Source: Rhodovulum visakhapatnamense (lineage in GTDB: Bacteria; Pseudomonadota; Alphaproteobacteria; Rhodobacterales; Rhodobacteraceae). Taken from it: a stretch of DNA of 64,000 nt. A program made the translations under genes and the position numbers. A model generated the notes under the pieces. It did no database searches, was not told where the DNA came from, and saw nothing but the letters and a program-made list of their open reading frames with translations. The DNA lies in NCBI RefSeq assembly GCF_004365965.1, contig NZ_SOEB01000023.1, positions 1-64,000 of the forward strand, read 5' to 3'. Below, in pieces: positions 49,803 to 57,887 of the stretch; the first letter of the stretch is position 1; each line of letters starts with the position of its first letter.

Positions 49803-50368
49803 ATGCCGTTCTCCTCTGGGCGCTCGGCGCCGGGGCGCAGGATGCGCGGAATGCTGGACAGGGCGAATTCGAGAAGGAAGTAGCCAAAGCCCACCGGCAG
49901 CGCCGAATAGGGAATGGCCAGCGGAATCCTCAGCGCCGGAGACTTGACCATCATCCCGATGGCGACCATCGACAGCGATCCGACCACCACGACGCCGAGA
50001 AACCACGCCCCAAGCGCGAAGGCCGCGATGTTGAAGACCCTTTGGACGGCCAGCGGCGCCTTCAGGATCAGGACATCGACGCCCACATGCTGGTTGTGGC
50101 GCATCGCGATGCCCGCCCCCAGCAGCGCCAGCCAGATCTGTGCGAACGTCGCGGTCTCTTCGCTCCAGGCAATGGAATAGTTGAAGACATAGCGTCCGAC
50201 GATCTGGATCAGGACGGCCAGCGCCATATAGGCCAGAAGCAGAATTGCGGCGCCGTCCACCGCTCTGCGGAGCGTCCAGAGCATCAGAGACAGGCCCTTC
50301 CAGACCGTGCTCGAAGCCATTCTCGAAGCCACTGGCGACACGTCATGCTCGGCCGAGCGGTCTGGCAC
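49799..50368 (-). CDS. TRAP transporter small permease (DctQ), set 2
   Basis: A 189-residue protein with four transmembrane helices. IQIVGRYVFNYSIAWSEETA and LALLGAGIAMRHNQHVGVDV are family signatures. I prefer the GTG at 50368 because GGAGGT lies 6 nt before it; a GTG two codons earlier abuts the ribosome site. It is the first gene of the operon dctQ-dctM-dctP-hydantoinase. Confidence 0.9.
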   Translation of the reverse strand: MPDRSAEHDVSPVASRMASSTVWKGLSLMLWTLRRAVDGAAILLLAYMALAVLIQIVGRYVFNYSIAWSEETATFAQIWLALLGAGIAMRHNQHVGVDVLILKAPLAVQRVFNIAAFALGAWFLGVVVVGSLSMVAIGMMVKSPALRIPLAIPYSALPVGFGYFLLEFALSSIPRILRPGAERPEENGI

Positions 50369-50501
50369 CGGCACACCTCCTGTCCATCAATCCGGGCGGA
50401 AAATCCCGCCGTGCGTTGTCCTGTTGCGTGAGGTTATCCGCAAAGACGGGGGGCGAAAGGAAGAGGGCTATTATGAAAGTGGAGGGAACTATTTAATCCG
50501 G

Positions 50502-50530
50502 TGTTTTCGCGAATACTCCGCTTGAAAACA
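50502..50530. promoter_or_regulatory. inverted repeat TGTTTTC-N15-GAAAACA upstream of the HpcH/HpaI aldolase
   Basis: A perfect 7-bp dyad in the 236-bp divergent region between dctQ2 and the aldolase gene. It is AT-rich compared with its surroundings and could be a regulator site for either gene. Confidence 0.4.
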
Positions 50531-50604
50531 GGGTAACCTGCCAGGAGGCAAAACAAAAGTCGAACAGGATGCAAGCAGCGTTGCCGCTGCGGAGGGTATT
50601 TTCT

Positions 50605-51366
50605 GTGCAAAGCGAAGGCGCCATCGGCCCGGAGATTGGGCTGGCTTTCTGCCTTTTGGGACGTGCCGAGGCGGTCTTGCTCGCCAAAGGTGCAGGATTC
50701 GATTTCGCGGTCATGGATATGGAGCATGGGCCCATCGGTCTGGCCGATCTGGGGCAGGCGACGGCGGCCGGGCTGGCGGCCGGGGTTCCGGTCTATGCGC
50801 GGGTCACCGGGCCCGGCTCGCCCGATCTTGCGCGGACGCTCGATTGCGGCGCGGCCGGGGTGATCGTGCCCCATGTCGACAGCGCCGATCAGGCCCGCGC
50901 GGTGGTCCGCGCCTGCCGCTTTGCGCCGGTCGGACGGCGGGCGCTGCCGGGTCCGTTGCCGGTCACCGGGTATCTGCCGCTGCCGGCTGCAGATCTGGTG
51001 GCGCGCGCGGACAACGGGCAGGTGATCGCGATGATCGAAAGCGCCGAGGCGCTGGCGGCGGTCGAGGAGATCGCGGCGGTGCCGGGGCTCGACGCGCTGA
51101 TCATCGGCACCAACGATCTGGCCGACGGCATCGGGCTGCGCGGGCAGGTGGGCCATCCCGACCTTCTGGCCGCCTTCCGTCGCATCGCGGCGGCGGCACA
51201 GGCCCGCGGCCTGGGTTTCGGAGCCATGGGGCTGCCGCCCGCACTGGTGCAAAGCCACGCGGTTGCGCTGGGCGCGCGGCTGGTGGTCGCGACGAACGAA
51301 ACCAATCTGATCGTCGAAGGCGGGGCGTCGGTTCTGGCCGGGTTGCGTCGTCGCGCGGCGTCATGA
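50605..51366 (+). CDS. HpcH/HpaI-family class II aldolase
   Basis: A 253-residue enzyme of the phosphoenolpyruvate/pyruvate domain. FDFAVMDMEHGPIGLADLGQ contains the conserved His and Glu/Asp, and IAMIESAEAL carries the metal-ligand Glu. It should cleave a 4-hydroxy-2-oxo acid to pyruvate and an aldehyde. I prefer the GTG at 50605 because GGAGGG lies 8 nt upstream; an ATG at 50569 is in frame without a good site. Its stop overlaps the LysR stop by 6 bp on the other strand. Confidence 0.88.
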   Translation: MQSEGAIGPEIGLAFCLLGRAEAVLLAKGAGFDFAVMDMEHGPIGLADLGQATAAGLAAGVPVYARVTGPGSPDLARTLDCGAAGVIVPHVDSADQARAVVRACRFAPVGRRALPGPLPVTGYLPLPAADLVARADNGQVIAMIESAEALAAVEEIAAVPGLDALIIGTNDLADGIGLRGQVGHPDLLAAFRRIAAAAQARGLGFGAMGLPPALVQSHAVALGARLVVATNETNLIVEGGASVLAGLRRRAAS

Positions 51367-52287
51367 GGCGTCGCGTTCGGCCTCGGCCCGGACCTCGGCG
51401 ATCTGGGCCTGAACCCGGTCGGCGAAAGCGGTGATCAGGCGCCGGGTCTGGCGCGAGGTGGTCTTGGTGCGCGAGGTTGCGGCCGACAGCTCGAAGCTGA
51501 GCGCGGGCGCGTAGGCGCGCACCACCAGCCCAGGCCGCAGCACGGTCTGGGCGGACAGCTCGTCGATCAGGGTCACGCCGCAGCCTTCGCGCACGATCCG
51601 CGCGGCTGCGTTCATGAACCGGGTCTCGACCGCGGGGCTGTAGACATGGCCACTGGCGCGGAAGCTGTCTGCGATCATCAGCCCGATCCGGTTCGACACC
51701 TGCGGGCCGACCATCTGCCGCCCGATCAGGTCGCGCGGCGTCACTGCCTCGAGCCGGGCCAGCGGGTCGTCGGCGGGGCACAGGCAGACCGCGCGCAACT
51801 CGGCCAGGGCTTCGTAATCGAGCGCCTGGCGTTCATAGGCCGCGATCACGAAGGCGACATCGGCCAGCCCGTTCTCGACCACCTGCAAGACGCTGTCGAG
51901 CGGCCGGGTTTCCAGCGAGATCTGCACCTTGGGGTACTGCCCGGCATAATCGGCGATGACCCGGGGCAGCACCGCCTCGGACAGCTCGGCGGTCGAGGCG
52001 ATGCGGATCCGGCCGATCCGCCCGCGCCTGAGATCGGCGGCGCGCTGGTTGACCGCGTCGCGCAGCAGGAACAGGGGTTCGGCCTCTTCCAGCAGGATCA
52101 GCGCCTCTTCGGTCGGCACCAGCCGGTTCGAGACCCGCTCGAACAGCGGAAAGCCCAGCACCGTCTCGATATGGCGGATGGTGTTCGAGACCGAAGGCTG
52201 CGACATGCCCAGTCGTTCGGCGGCGCCGACGGTGGTGCGGTACTGCACCACCGCGCGCAGGATCTCGAGCTGTCGCAGGTTCAGCAT
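51361..52287 (-). CDS. LysR-family transcriptional regulator
   Basis: A 308-residue regulator. The HTH reads MLNLRQLEILRAVVQYRTTV then GMSQPSVSNTIRHIETVLGF. The effector-binding domain fills the rest and ends in a charged tail. It follows the DapA/MaoC/CoA-transferase operon on the same strand and is convergent with the aldolase. It may bind the CTATAG repeats at 57766-57783 or the dyad at 50502. Confidence 0.9.
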   Translation of the reverse strand: MLNLRQLEILRAVVQYRTTVGAAERLGMSQPSVSNTIRHIETVLGFPLFERVSNRLVPTEEALILLEEAEPLFLLRDAVNQRAADLRRGRIGRIRIASTAELSEAVLPRVIADYAGQYPKVQISLETRPLDSVLQVVENGLADVAFVIAAYERQALDYEALAELRAVCLCPADDPLARLEAVTPRDLIGRQMVGPQVSNRIGLMIADSFRASGHVYSPAVETRFMNAAARIVREGCGVTLIDELSAQTVLRPGLVVRAYAPALSFELSAATSRTKTTSRQTRRLITAFADRVQAQIAEVRAEAERDAS

Positions 52288-52316
52288 GGGGCGAACGCTT
52301 CCTCTTGGGGACGCGC

Positions 52317-52605
52317 TCAGCTTTTCGTCAGGCGGACCCGCCGGAAATTGCGGATCTTGTCGGTGAACGGTCCGAAGCCCTTAAGCCGCGAATTCCGGCG
52401 TTTCATAGGCTTCCGGGCCGGTGATCGTGTAGATCGCCACATGGGCCGGGCCGCCCTCCAGACATTTCTCGCGCCGGGCGTCCAGCCAGCCGGGGCAGGC
52501 CAGGATGTCGGGCAGGTGGGTGTTGTTGTACCAGTCGTCGAAGGCGGCCTCGTCCTCGGGGTCGATATCGACGAAGACCATGTGCGTCTGATGGGTCTCA
52601 GGCAT
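52317..52605 (-). pseudogene. small dimeric alpha/beta-barrel protein, frameshifted near its C-terminus
   Basis: The frame from 52605 reads MPETHQTHMVFVDIDPEDEA and DDWYNNTHLPDILACPGWLD, the opening of small EthD/DUF4286-like barrel proteins. It stops at 52381 after YETPEFAA (74 residues). One base out of phase the sequence continues LKGFGPFTDKIRNFRRVRLT to a TGA at 52317, giving the expected length of about 97 residues. The shift lies at GCGGCTTAAGG. It may be a mutation, a base-calling error or programmed slippage. The 5' end overlaps the DapA-like gene by 8 bp. Confidence 0.7.
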
Positions 52606-53524
52606 CCAGATTTTCCAGACAGGGGGCAAGCGCTGCGGCCAAGCGATCGGTTTCGGCCGGGTCGATGGGTGGCGTCGGCGCGCGGCAGGCCGGGCTGTCG
52701 ATCCGACCGAGCCGTGCGAGGCAGGCCTTGAGCCGGGCGGCGGCCAGATGGCCCGGGCGCGCATAGACGAGCCTGGCCAACGCGAACAGCTTGCGGTGGA
52801 TCGTCAGCGCGGCGTCGGTCTCGCCCGCACGGACATGGGTGTCCAGCGCCACGATCAGGTCCGGGACCACGGCGGCGAGGCTGACGGCGGACCCGTCGCT
52901 GCCCAACTGGAAGCAGGCAAAGAGGTGTTCGTCGCCCGAGGCCATCACCGCCACATCGGGTCGAAGCGCGCGGGTCTGGCGCAGCGTGTCCTCATAGGCG
53001 CGGGTTTCCCAAGAGCCTTCCTTGATGCCGACGACCGCCTCGATCTCCAGAAGCGCGGCCAGCGTGTCGGGCGCGTAATGCAGCCCGCCCGAGCCGACCG
53101 AGCCCTGAAACAGGTAGACCGGCCCCTCGGCCGCCTCGGCGATACCCTTGTGATGCGCGACGATGGCGCGCGGATCGGCGCCAAGCGCCCAGGAGAAGGG
53201 GGCGAAGACCATGATCCCGTCGGCCCCGGCCGCGCGCGCGGCCCGCGCGTCGGCGGCGGCCTCGGCGGTCGATTCGGCGCTGACCGCCGCCAGCACCCGT
53301 TTGGCCGGGGCGATGGCCTTGGCATGGCGCACCACGGTCGCGGCCTCGTCGCGGGTCAGGAAGATGCCTTCGCCCGCATGGCCGTTCAGCAAGAGCCCGT
53401 CGAGCCCCCCGGTCGCCAGCACGGCCGCGAAATGCGCCTCGAGGCTGTCGACATCCAGCGCGCCATCCGCGCGCATCGGGCAGATGGTGGCGGCATAAAT
53501 CCCGCCATGGGGATGCGCGGTCAT
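52598..53524 (-). CDS. DapA-family lyase lacking the usual Tyr and Thr residues (copy A)
   Basis: A 308-residue NAL-superfamily protein. The Schiff-base lysine K168 (VVGIKEGSWE) is kept, but the catalytic tyrosine is F139 (PVYLFQGSVGS) and GTTGE is GHAGE (48-52). Chemistry other than classical dihydrodipicolinate synthesis is therefore expected. It overlaps the next DapA-like gene by one base, so the two may be made in a fixed ratio. Confidence 0.87.
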   Translation of the reverse strand: MTAHPHGGIYAATICPMRADGALDVDSLEAHFAAVLATGGLDGLLLNGHAGEGIFLTRDEAATVVRHAKAIAPAKRVLAAVSAESTAEAAADARAARAAGADGIMVFAPFSWALGADPRAIVAHHKGIAEAAEGPVYLFQGSVGSGGLHYAPDTLAALLEIEAVVGIKEGSWETRAYEDTLRQTRALRPDVAVMASGDEHLFACFQLGSDGSAVSLAAVVPDLIVALDTHVRAGETDAALTIHRKLFALARLVYARPGHLAAARLKACLARLGRIDSPACRAPTPPIDPAETDRLAAALAPCLENLDA

Positions 53525-54453
53525 CACAGCAGCTCCGCCTGGATCAGCGCCGCGCGGAGGCCCTCGACGATGGCCTCGGATTGCGGCAAGAGCGGCAGGC
53601 GCGGGGTTGCGCATTTGATGATGCCCATCATTTTCAATCCGTCCTTCATCCGGGTGTGCATGTCGACGACCGGGGCGGGGCCGTAGATCGCGCGCACCAC
53701 CGGGTAAAGCCGGTCGTTGACCGCGCGCATCCGCGCCAGGTCCTGCGCCTCGGAGGCCTGCCACAGCTCGGCCAGCAGGCCCGGCGTCAGCGAGGCGAGC
53801 CCCGACAGGATGCCGTCGCCGCCCAGCGCAAGCTGCGCGAAGAACCAATGGAAGTTCGAGGGCAGGATCGCGACATCGGGCGCCGCGGCCTTCACCGCGC
53901 GGCGGTTCTCGTCATAGGCGAGCATCGTGGCCGAGCCTTCCTTGATCGCGACGATCTCGGGGATCTGCGCCATCTCGGCCAGCGCCTCGGTCGAATAGCC
54001 GAAGCCCGAGGCAATCGGGAACTGGAAGACCGACATCGGCATCGCCAGCTCGCGGGCGAGCTTTTCCATGAAGGCCACGGGGGCCCTGGTCGAGGCGTTG
54101 CCGCCGCCCAGCGCCTCGGGCGGGAAGATCACGGCGACGTCGGCCCCCGCCTCGCGGGCGGCCTCGGCCTGTTTGACGGCCTCGGGATAGCCGGTGGGCA
54201 CCACGCCCGCCAGCAGCAGCCGGTCCTTGCCGATATGATCGCGGGTGGTGCGGATCACCTCGTCGCGTTCGGCCTCGCTCAGCGCGGTCGCCTCGCCGGC
54301 ATGGCCGTTGACGAAGACGCCATCGGTGGTCTCGGGCTTGGCGCAATGGTCGAGGACGGCCGCATAGCCCTCCCAGTCGATGGCACCCGTCTCGTCGAAG
54401 GGCAGAACGGTCGCGACCGTGATGCCGCGCAGATCCTTGCCGGTCAGGCTCAT
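53524..54453 (-). CDS. DapA-family lyase lacking the usual Tyr and Thr residues (copy B)
   Basis: A 309-residue paralogue of the gene that follows. The lysine is K171 (IVAIKEGSATM), F143 replaces the tyrosine (SVFQFPIASG), and the loop is GHAGE (50-54). The shared GHAGE and FQ signatures show that the pair is one subfamily, different from the standard DapA at 42.3 kb. It is ATGA-coupled to the MaoC gene upstream. Confidence 0.87.
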   Translation of the reverse strand: MSLTGKDLRGITVATVLPFDETGAIDWEGYAAVLDHCAKPETTDGVFVNGHAGEATALSEAERDEVIRTTRDHIGKDRLLLAGVVPTGYPEAVKQAEAAREAGADVAVIFPPEALGGGNASTRAPVAFMEKLARELAMPMSVFQFPIASGFGYSTEALAEMAQIPEIVAIKEGSATMLAYDENRRAVKAAAPDVAILPSNFHWFFAQLALGGDGILSGLASLTPGLLAELWQASEAQDLARMRAVNDRLYPVVRAIYGPAPVVDMHTRMKDGLKMMGIIKCATPRLPLLPQSEAIVEGLRAALIQAELL

Positions 54454-54884
54454 GTCGTCACTTTCTTTCGGGGGAATTTCAGGGTCGCGTCGGCCTTGAG
54501 GACCTCGGTGCCGTCCTCGTTGCGGGCCGAGGCCTGCCAGTCGACGGTACGGTTTTCCTCGTCCTTGGCGCTGATCCAGATCTCGAAGGTCAGGGTGTCG
54601 CCGTAGCGCACCGCGCCGGTGAACCAGAAGCTGTCGCGGATCGAGACGCCGAGCGTGCCCACCAGTTCGGCGGTCAGGACCGAGGTGCAGATGCCCGCGA
54701 CCAGGATGCCCGGCGCGAGACGCTCGCCGAAGCGGGTGCCCGAGGCATAGTCCTCGTCGACATGGACCGGGCCGAAATCGCCGGTGGCGGCGATATACAT
54801 CGCCCCGTCGGCCTCGGTCACGGTCTTGCTGACGCTGATGCGGTCGCCGACGCTCAGCTCGTCCATCTGACGGATGTCATACAT
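54450..54884 (-). CDS. MaoC-family hydratase (catalytic)
   Basis: A 144-residue hotdog protein. AATGDFGPVHVDEDYA contains the hydratase pair D36/H41. It overlaps DapA-like copy B by 4 bp and follows the non-catalytic-looking hotdog partner after 6 bp. Together they may form a heteromeric enoyl-CoA hydratase. Confidence 0.88.
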   Translation of the reverse strand: MYDIRQMDELSVGDRISVSKTVTEADGAMYIAATGDFGPVHVDEDYASGTRFGERLAPGILVAGICTSVLTAELVGTLGVSIRDSFWFTGAVRYGDTLTFEIWISAKDEENRTVDWQASARNEDGTEVLKADATLKFPRKKVTT

Positions 54885-54890
54885 GAGGGC

Positions 54891-55280
54891 TCAGCCCTCC
54901 CTGAGGACGAGCGTCGCCTCGCCCGAGACGACGGTCTGTCCGCCGATCTCGCCCTTCAGCTGGCAGACCAGGGACTTGCCCTCGGCACCGCCGCTGGTCG
55001 CGGTGGCCGCGAAAGTCTCACCCAAGGTGATCGTGCGGTGGAAGGACATCGAGATGTTGCCGATCCGGTACTCCGGACCCGCCAGCCGCGCCAGCGCGGT
55101 CGAGAACAGCGCCCCCGCCGCCAGCTCGAACACCGCCATGTCGGGCAGGCCCAGCGCCTGCGCCTTGACGCGGTCCACATGGGCCGGACCCAGATTGCCC
55201 GAGATGCCGGTGAAGAACCCCTGGTCGGCCACGGTCAGGGTCTTGCGGAAGGTGACCGACTGGCCCCGTTCGATACTCAT
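54891..55280 (-). CDS. MaoC-like hotdog protein lacking the catalytic Asp
   Basis: A 129-residue protein starting MSIERGQSVTFRKTLTVADQ. The hydratase motif is TGISGNLGPAHVDRVKA: H34 is kept but N29 replaces the Asp. The C-terminus reads VVSGEATLVLRE, usual for the family. It is probably a structural partner of the neighbouring MaoC; alternatively it could be a thioesterase-like hotdog. Confidence 0.8.
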   Translation of the reverse strand: MSIERGQSVTFRKTLTVADQGFFTGISGNLGPAHVDRVKAQALGLPDMAVFELAAGALFSTALARLAGPEYRIGNISMSFHRTITLGETFAATATSGGAEGKSLVCQLKGEIGGQTVVSGEATLVLREG

Positions 55281-55296
55281 GAAAACCTCCGGTCCG

Positions 55297-56457
55297 TCAG
55301 AGGGTCAGGCCGCGCTTGATCACCGAGCGGGCGATCAGCATGCGGTGGATTTCCGAGGTGCCGTCATAGATCCGGGTTACCCGCGCATCGCGGTAGATGC
55401 GTTCCAGCGGCAACTCCTTGGTGAAGCCATAGCCGCCGAAGACCTGGATGCCCCGGTCGGCGACCCGGCCCAGCATTTCGGACGCCTGCACCTTGACCAT
55501 CGAGACCTTGTCGCGCGGGTCCATCCCCTGGTCGATCTCCCAGGCGGTGTTCAGCACCATCATCCGGGTCGCGAAGATTTCCATCGCGCTGTCGGCGATC
55601 ATCTGCTGGACCATCTGGAACTCGCCGATCGGCTGGCCGAACTGGTTCCGCGTGGCGGCATGTTCGCGCATCATTTCGAGAACGCGCGAGGCCATGCCGA
55701 CCGCCCGCGCCCCGATATGGCCAAGTCGGATGCCGCCGACATTGGCCATCATGACCTTGAAGCCCTCGCCCACCTCGCCGAGGATCTGGTCCTTCCGGAT
55801 GCGCACGTCGTCGAAGGTCATCTCGGCATGGCCATAGCCGCGATGGCCCATCATCGGCTGGTTGCGGGTGACCTTGAAGCCGGGCATGTCCTTGTCGACG
55901 ATCAGCAGAGTGATGCCGCCCCGCGCGCGCTTCTCGGGGTCGGTCACCGCCATGACGATGATGTAATCGGCGATGTCGCCGTCCGAGATGAAATGCTTGG
56001 TGCCGTTCAGCACCCAGTGATCGCCCTCCGGCACCGCCCTGGTCCTGATCGCGGCGGCGTCGGACCCCGCGCCCGGTTCGGTGATCGCCATGGCGCAGAT
56101 CTTCTCGCCCCTGACGGTGGGATAAAGATACTTGTCGCGCAGATCGCCCTTGAACTGTTCGAGCATCGGATAGACCTGCCCGAAGACCCGCCGGATCAGC
56201 GCGTCCGAGGTCTGGCCCAGCTGTTCCTCGACCAGACACATGTCGAGAACCCCGAGCCCGCCGCCGCCGACCTCTTCGGACATGTTCAGCGCGTAAAAGC
56301 CCAGCGCCTGCGCCTCGGCCCGGACGGCGGCCAGCTTTTCGGGCGGGATCCGGGCATCGGCCTCGGTTTCCTGCTCCAGCGGCTGGACCTTCTCGCGCAC
56401 GAAGCGGCCCACCGCCTCGGTCACCATCTTCATCTCGTCGGAAATCGTGAAATCCAT
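55297..56457 (-). CDS. acyl-CoA dehydrogenase (YDGT variant)
   Basis: A 386-residue FAD enzyme. MAITEPGAGSDAAAIRTRAV and QVFGGYGFTKELPLERIYRD are typical. At the catalytic-base position the motif is IYDGTSEIHRM, with D365 where most members have Glu. It is 5 bp after the CoA-transferase and 16 bp before the hotdog gene in the same operon. It should dehydrogenate the CoA ester made by the transferase. Confidence 0.92.
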   Translation of the reverse strand: MDFTISDEMKMVTEAVGRFVREKVQPLEQETEADARIPPEKLAAVRAEAQALGFYALNMSEEVGGGGLGVLDMCLVEEQLGQTSDALIRRVFGQVYPMLEQFKGDLRDKYLYPTVRGEKICAMAITEPGAGSDAAAIRTRAVPEGDHWVLNGTKHFISDGDIADYIIVMAVTDPEKRARGGITLLIVDKDMPGFKVTRNQPMMGHRGYGHAEMTFDDVRIRKDQILGEVGEGFKVMMANVGGIRLGHIGARAVGMASRVLEMMREHAATRNQFGQPIGEFQMVQQMIADSAMEIFATRMMVLNTAWEIDQGMDPRDKVSMVKVQASEMLGRVADRGIQVFGGYGFTKELPLERIYRDARVTRIYDGTSEIHRMLIARSVIKRGLTL

Positions 56458-56462
56458 GTCTC

Positions 56463-57665
56463 TTACCCCCGCATCCGGTCGGTCTGCGCCACGGCACCGG
56501 CTGCAAGGAGCGCGTCGATCTCGTCAGCGCCAAGGCCCGCCTCGGCCAGCACCTCGCGGCTGTGTTCGCCCAGCGCGGGCGGCGTCATCCGGACGGGCGG
56601 AGTTTCGCCGTCATAGCGAACCGGATGGGCCAGCATCACCATGGGCGAGCCGCCCCGGGTCTCGGCCTCGACGAAGGCGCCCAGATGTTTGACCTGCGGG
56701 TTCTGGGGCAGGGCGTCGTAATCCTCGACCGGGGTGTGCCAGACGCCCGCCGCCTCCAGCAGCGGCAGCGCCTCGGCCATGGTCAGGCGGGCCATGCCCC
56801 GCTGCACCAGCGTCGCGATCTCGCCGCGCCTGGAAAAGCCGTCCTCCTCGGTGAAGGCGGCCAGCTCGGGCAGGTTCAGCGGTTCTGCCAGATCGGCGGG
56901 TTTGCACATCGAGATCATGACATGGCCGTCGCTGACCGCGTAGATCCCGTAGGGCGCCGGGCTGAACCAGTTGGCCAGCCCCGCCTCGCCGCGCGGACCC
57001 TTGCGGTTCGCGCCGTTCATCCAGGCGGTGATCGACTCGCCCTGCAGGTCGAGCGCGGCCTGCAGCATGTTGACCTCGACCTTGCGGGCGGTGCCTGTGC
57101 GCTCGCGCTCGAACAGGGCCGCGACGATGCCGCCCGCGGTCAGCGCGGCGGCATGGTGGTCGATCGGCACGGTGCCGATGGCGACCGGCCCGCCTTCGAG
57201 GCTGCCGGTATGGGCGGCAAGCCCCGACATCGCCTGCAACAGCACGTCCTGGCCGGGGAGCTTCGCATAGGGGCCGTCGGCGCCGTAACCGGTGGTCGCG
57301 GCATAGATGATGCGGGGATTGATCCGGCGCAGCTCGGCCTCGCCCAGCCCGAGCTTCTCCATCGTGCCGGGGCGGAAGTTCTCCATCACCACATCGGCGG
57401 TCGCGATCAGTCTCCTGACCGCCTCAAGGGCCGCTGGCGCCTTGAGGTCCAGCGCGAGAGAGCGCTTGTTGCGGCCGGTCGTCATGTGGTTGACGCTGGT
57501 ATCGTCGACAAAGCGGTTGGCGACGGCCCAGTTGCGCTGGAACACGCCGCCGATGGGCTCGATGGCGATCACATCGGCGCCCATGTCGGCCAGATGCTGC
57601 GCCGCGGCGGGGCCCGACAGGAAATGGTTGAAGCTGAGAATCCGAATGCCGTCGAGCGCGCCCAT
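56463..57665 (-). CDS. CaiB/BaiF-family (class III) CoA-transferase
   Basis: A 400-residue enzyme. FNHFLSGPAAAQHLADMGAD is the CaiB opening, and the catalytic aspartate is D140 (PGQDVLLQAMSGL). MENFRPGTMEKLGL and KRSLALDLK are conserved. It moves CoA between carboxylic acids. I chose the ATG at 57665 because GAGGAC precedes it; another ATG lies four codons upstream. It heads the operon that continues through the dehydrogenase, MaoC pair and DapA pair. Confidence 0.92.
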   Translation of the reverse strand: MGALDGIRILSFNHFLSGPAAAQHLADMGADVIAIEPIGGVFQRNWAVANRFVDDTSVNHMTTGRNKRSLALDLKAPAALEAVRRLIATADVVMENFRPGTMEKLGLGEAELRRINPRIIYAATTGYGADGPYAKLPGQDVLLQAMSGLAAHTGSLEGGPVAIGTVPIDHHAAALTAGGIVAALFERERTGTARKVEVNMLQAALDLQGESITAWMNGANRKGPRGEAGLANWFSPAPYGIYAVSDGHVMISMCKPADLAEPLNLPELAAFTEEDGFSRRGEIATLVQRGMARLTMAEALPLLEAAGVWHTPVEDYDALPQNPQVKHLGAFVEAETRGGSPMVMLAHPVRYDGETPPVRMTPPALGEHSREVLAEAGLGADEIDALLAAGAVAQTDRMRG

Positions 57666-57764
57666 GTTAGTCCTCATCTGAAGGTCCCGCCCAACGTAGC
57701 GCCCGGCCGGGCCGGGCAGGAATATGCGTCGCTATCTTATTTTTCGCAGAGGTAATTTGTCTGC

Positions 57765-57824
57765 CCTATAGTCTGGCCTATAGTCGCGCCTGTGGTCGGG
57801 CCCATTGTCCGACCTGTCGGCGAT
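57765..57824. repeat. 12-bp imperfect tandem array between CoA-transferase and racemase genes
   Basis: Units begin every 12 bp: CCTATAGTCTGG, CCTATAGTCGCG, CCTGTGGTCGGG, CCCATTGTCCGA, CCTGTCGGCGAT. The first two include the palindrome CTATAG, so ATAG-N6-CTAT also forms a LysR-like dyad at 57768-57781. The array lies in the divergent promoter region (57666-57887), 100 bp before the CoA-transferase start. Confidence 0.65.
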
Positions 57825-57887
57825 GGTCTTCCGGCCTGCCGCAACCCAAGACGTGACGTGCAGAGCCCGCCGCGGCATGGTTGCGCC

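Noticed and set aside
50473-50496. Seven-codon ORF MKVEGTI in the dctQ2/aldolase region as a leader peptide
   Set aside because: Too short to judge, no hairpin attached to it; mentioned only within the dyad finding.
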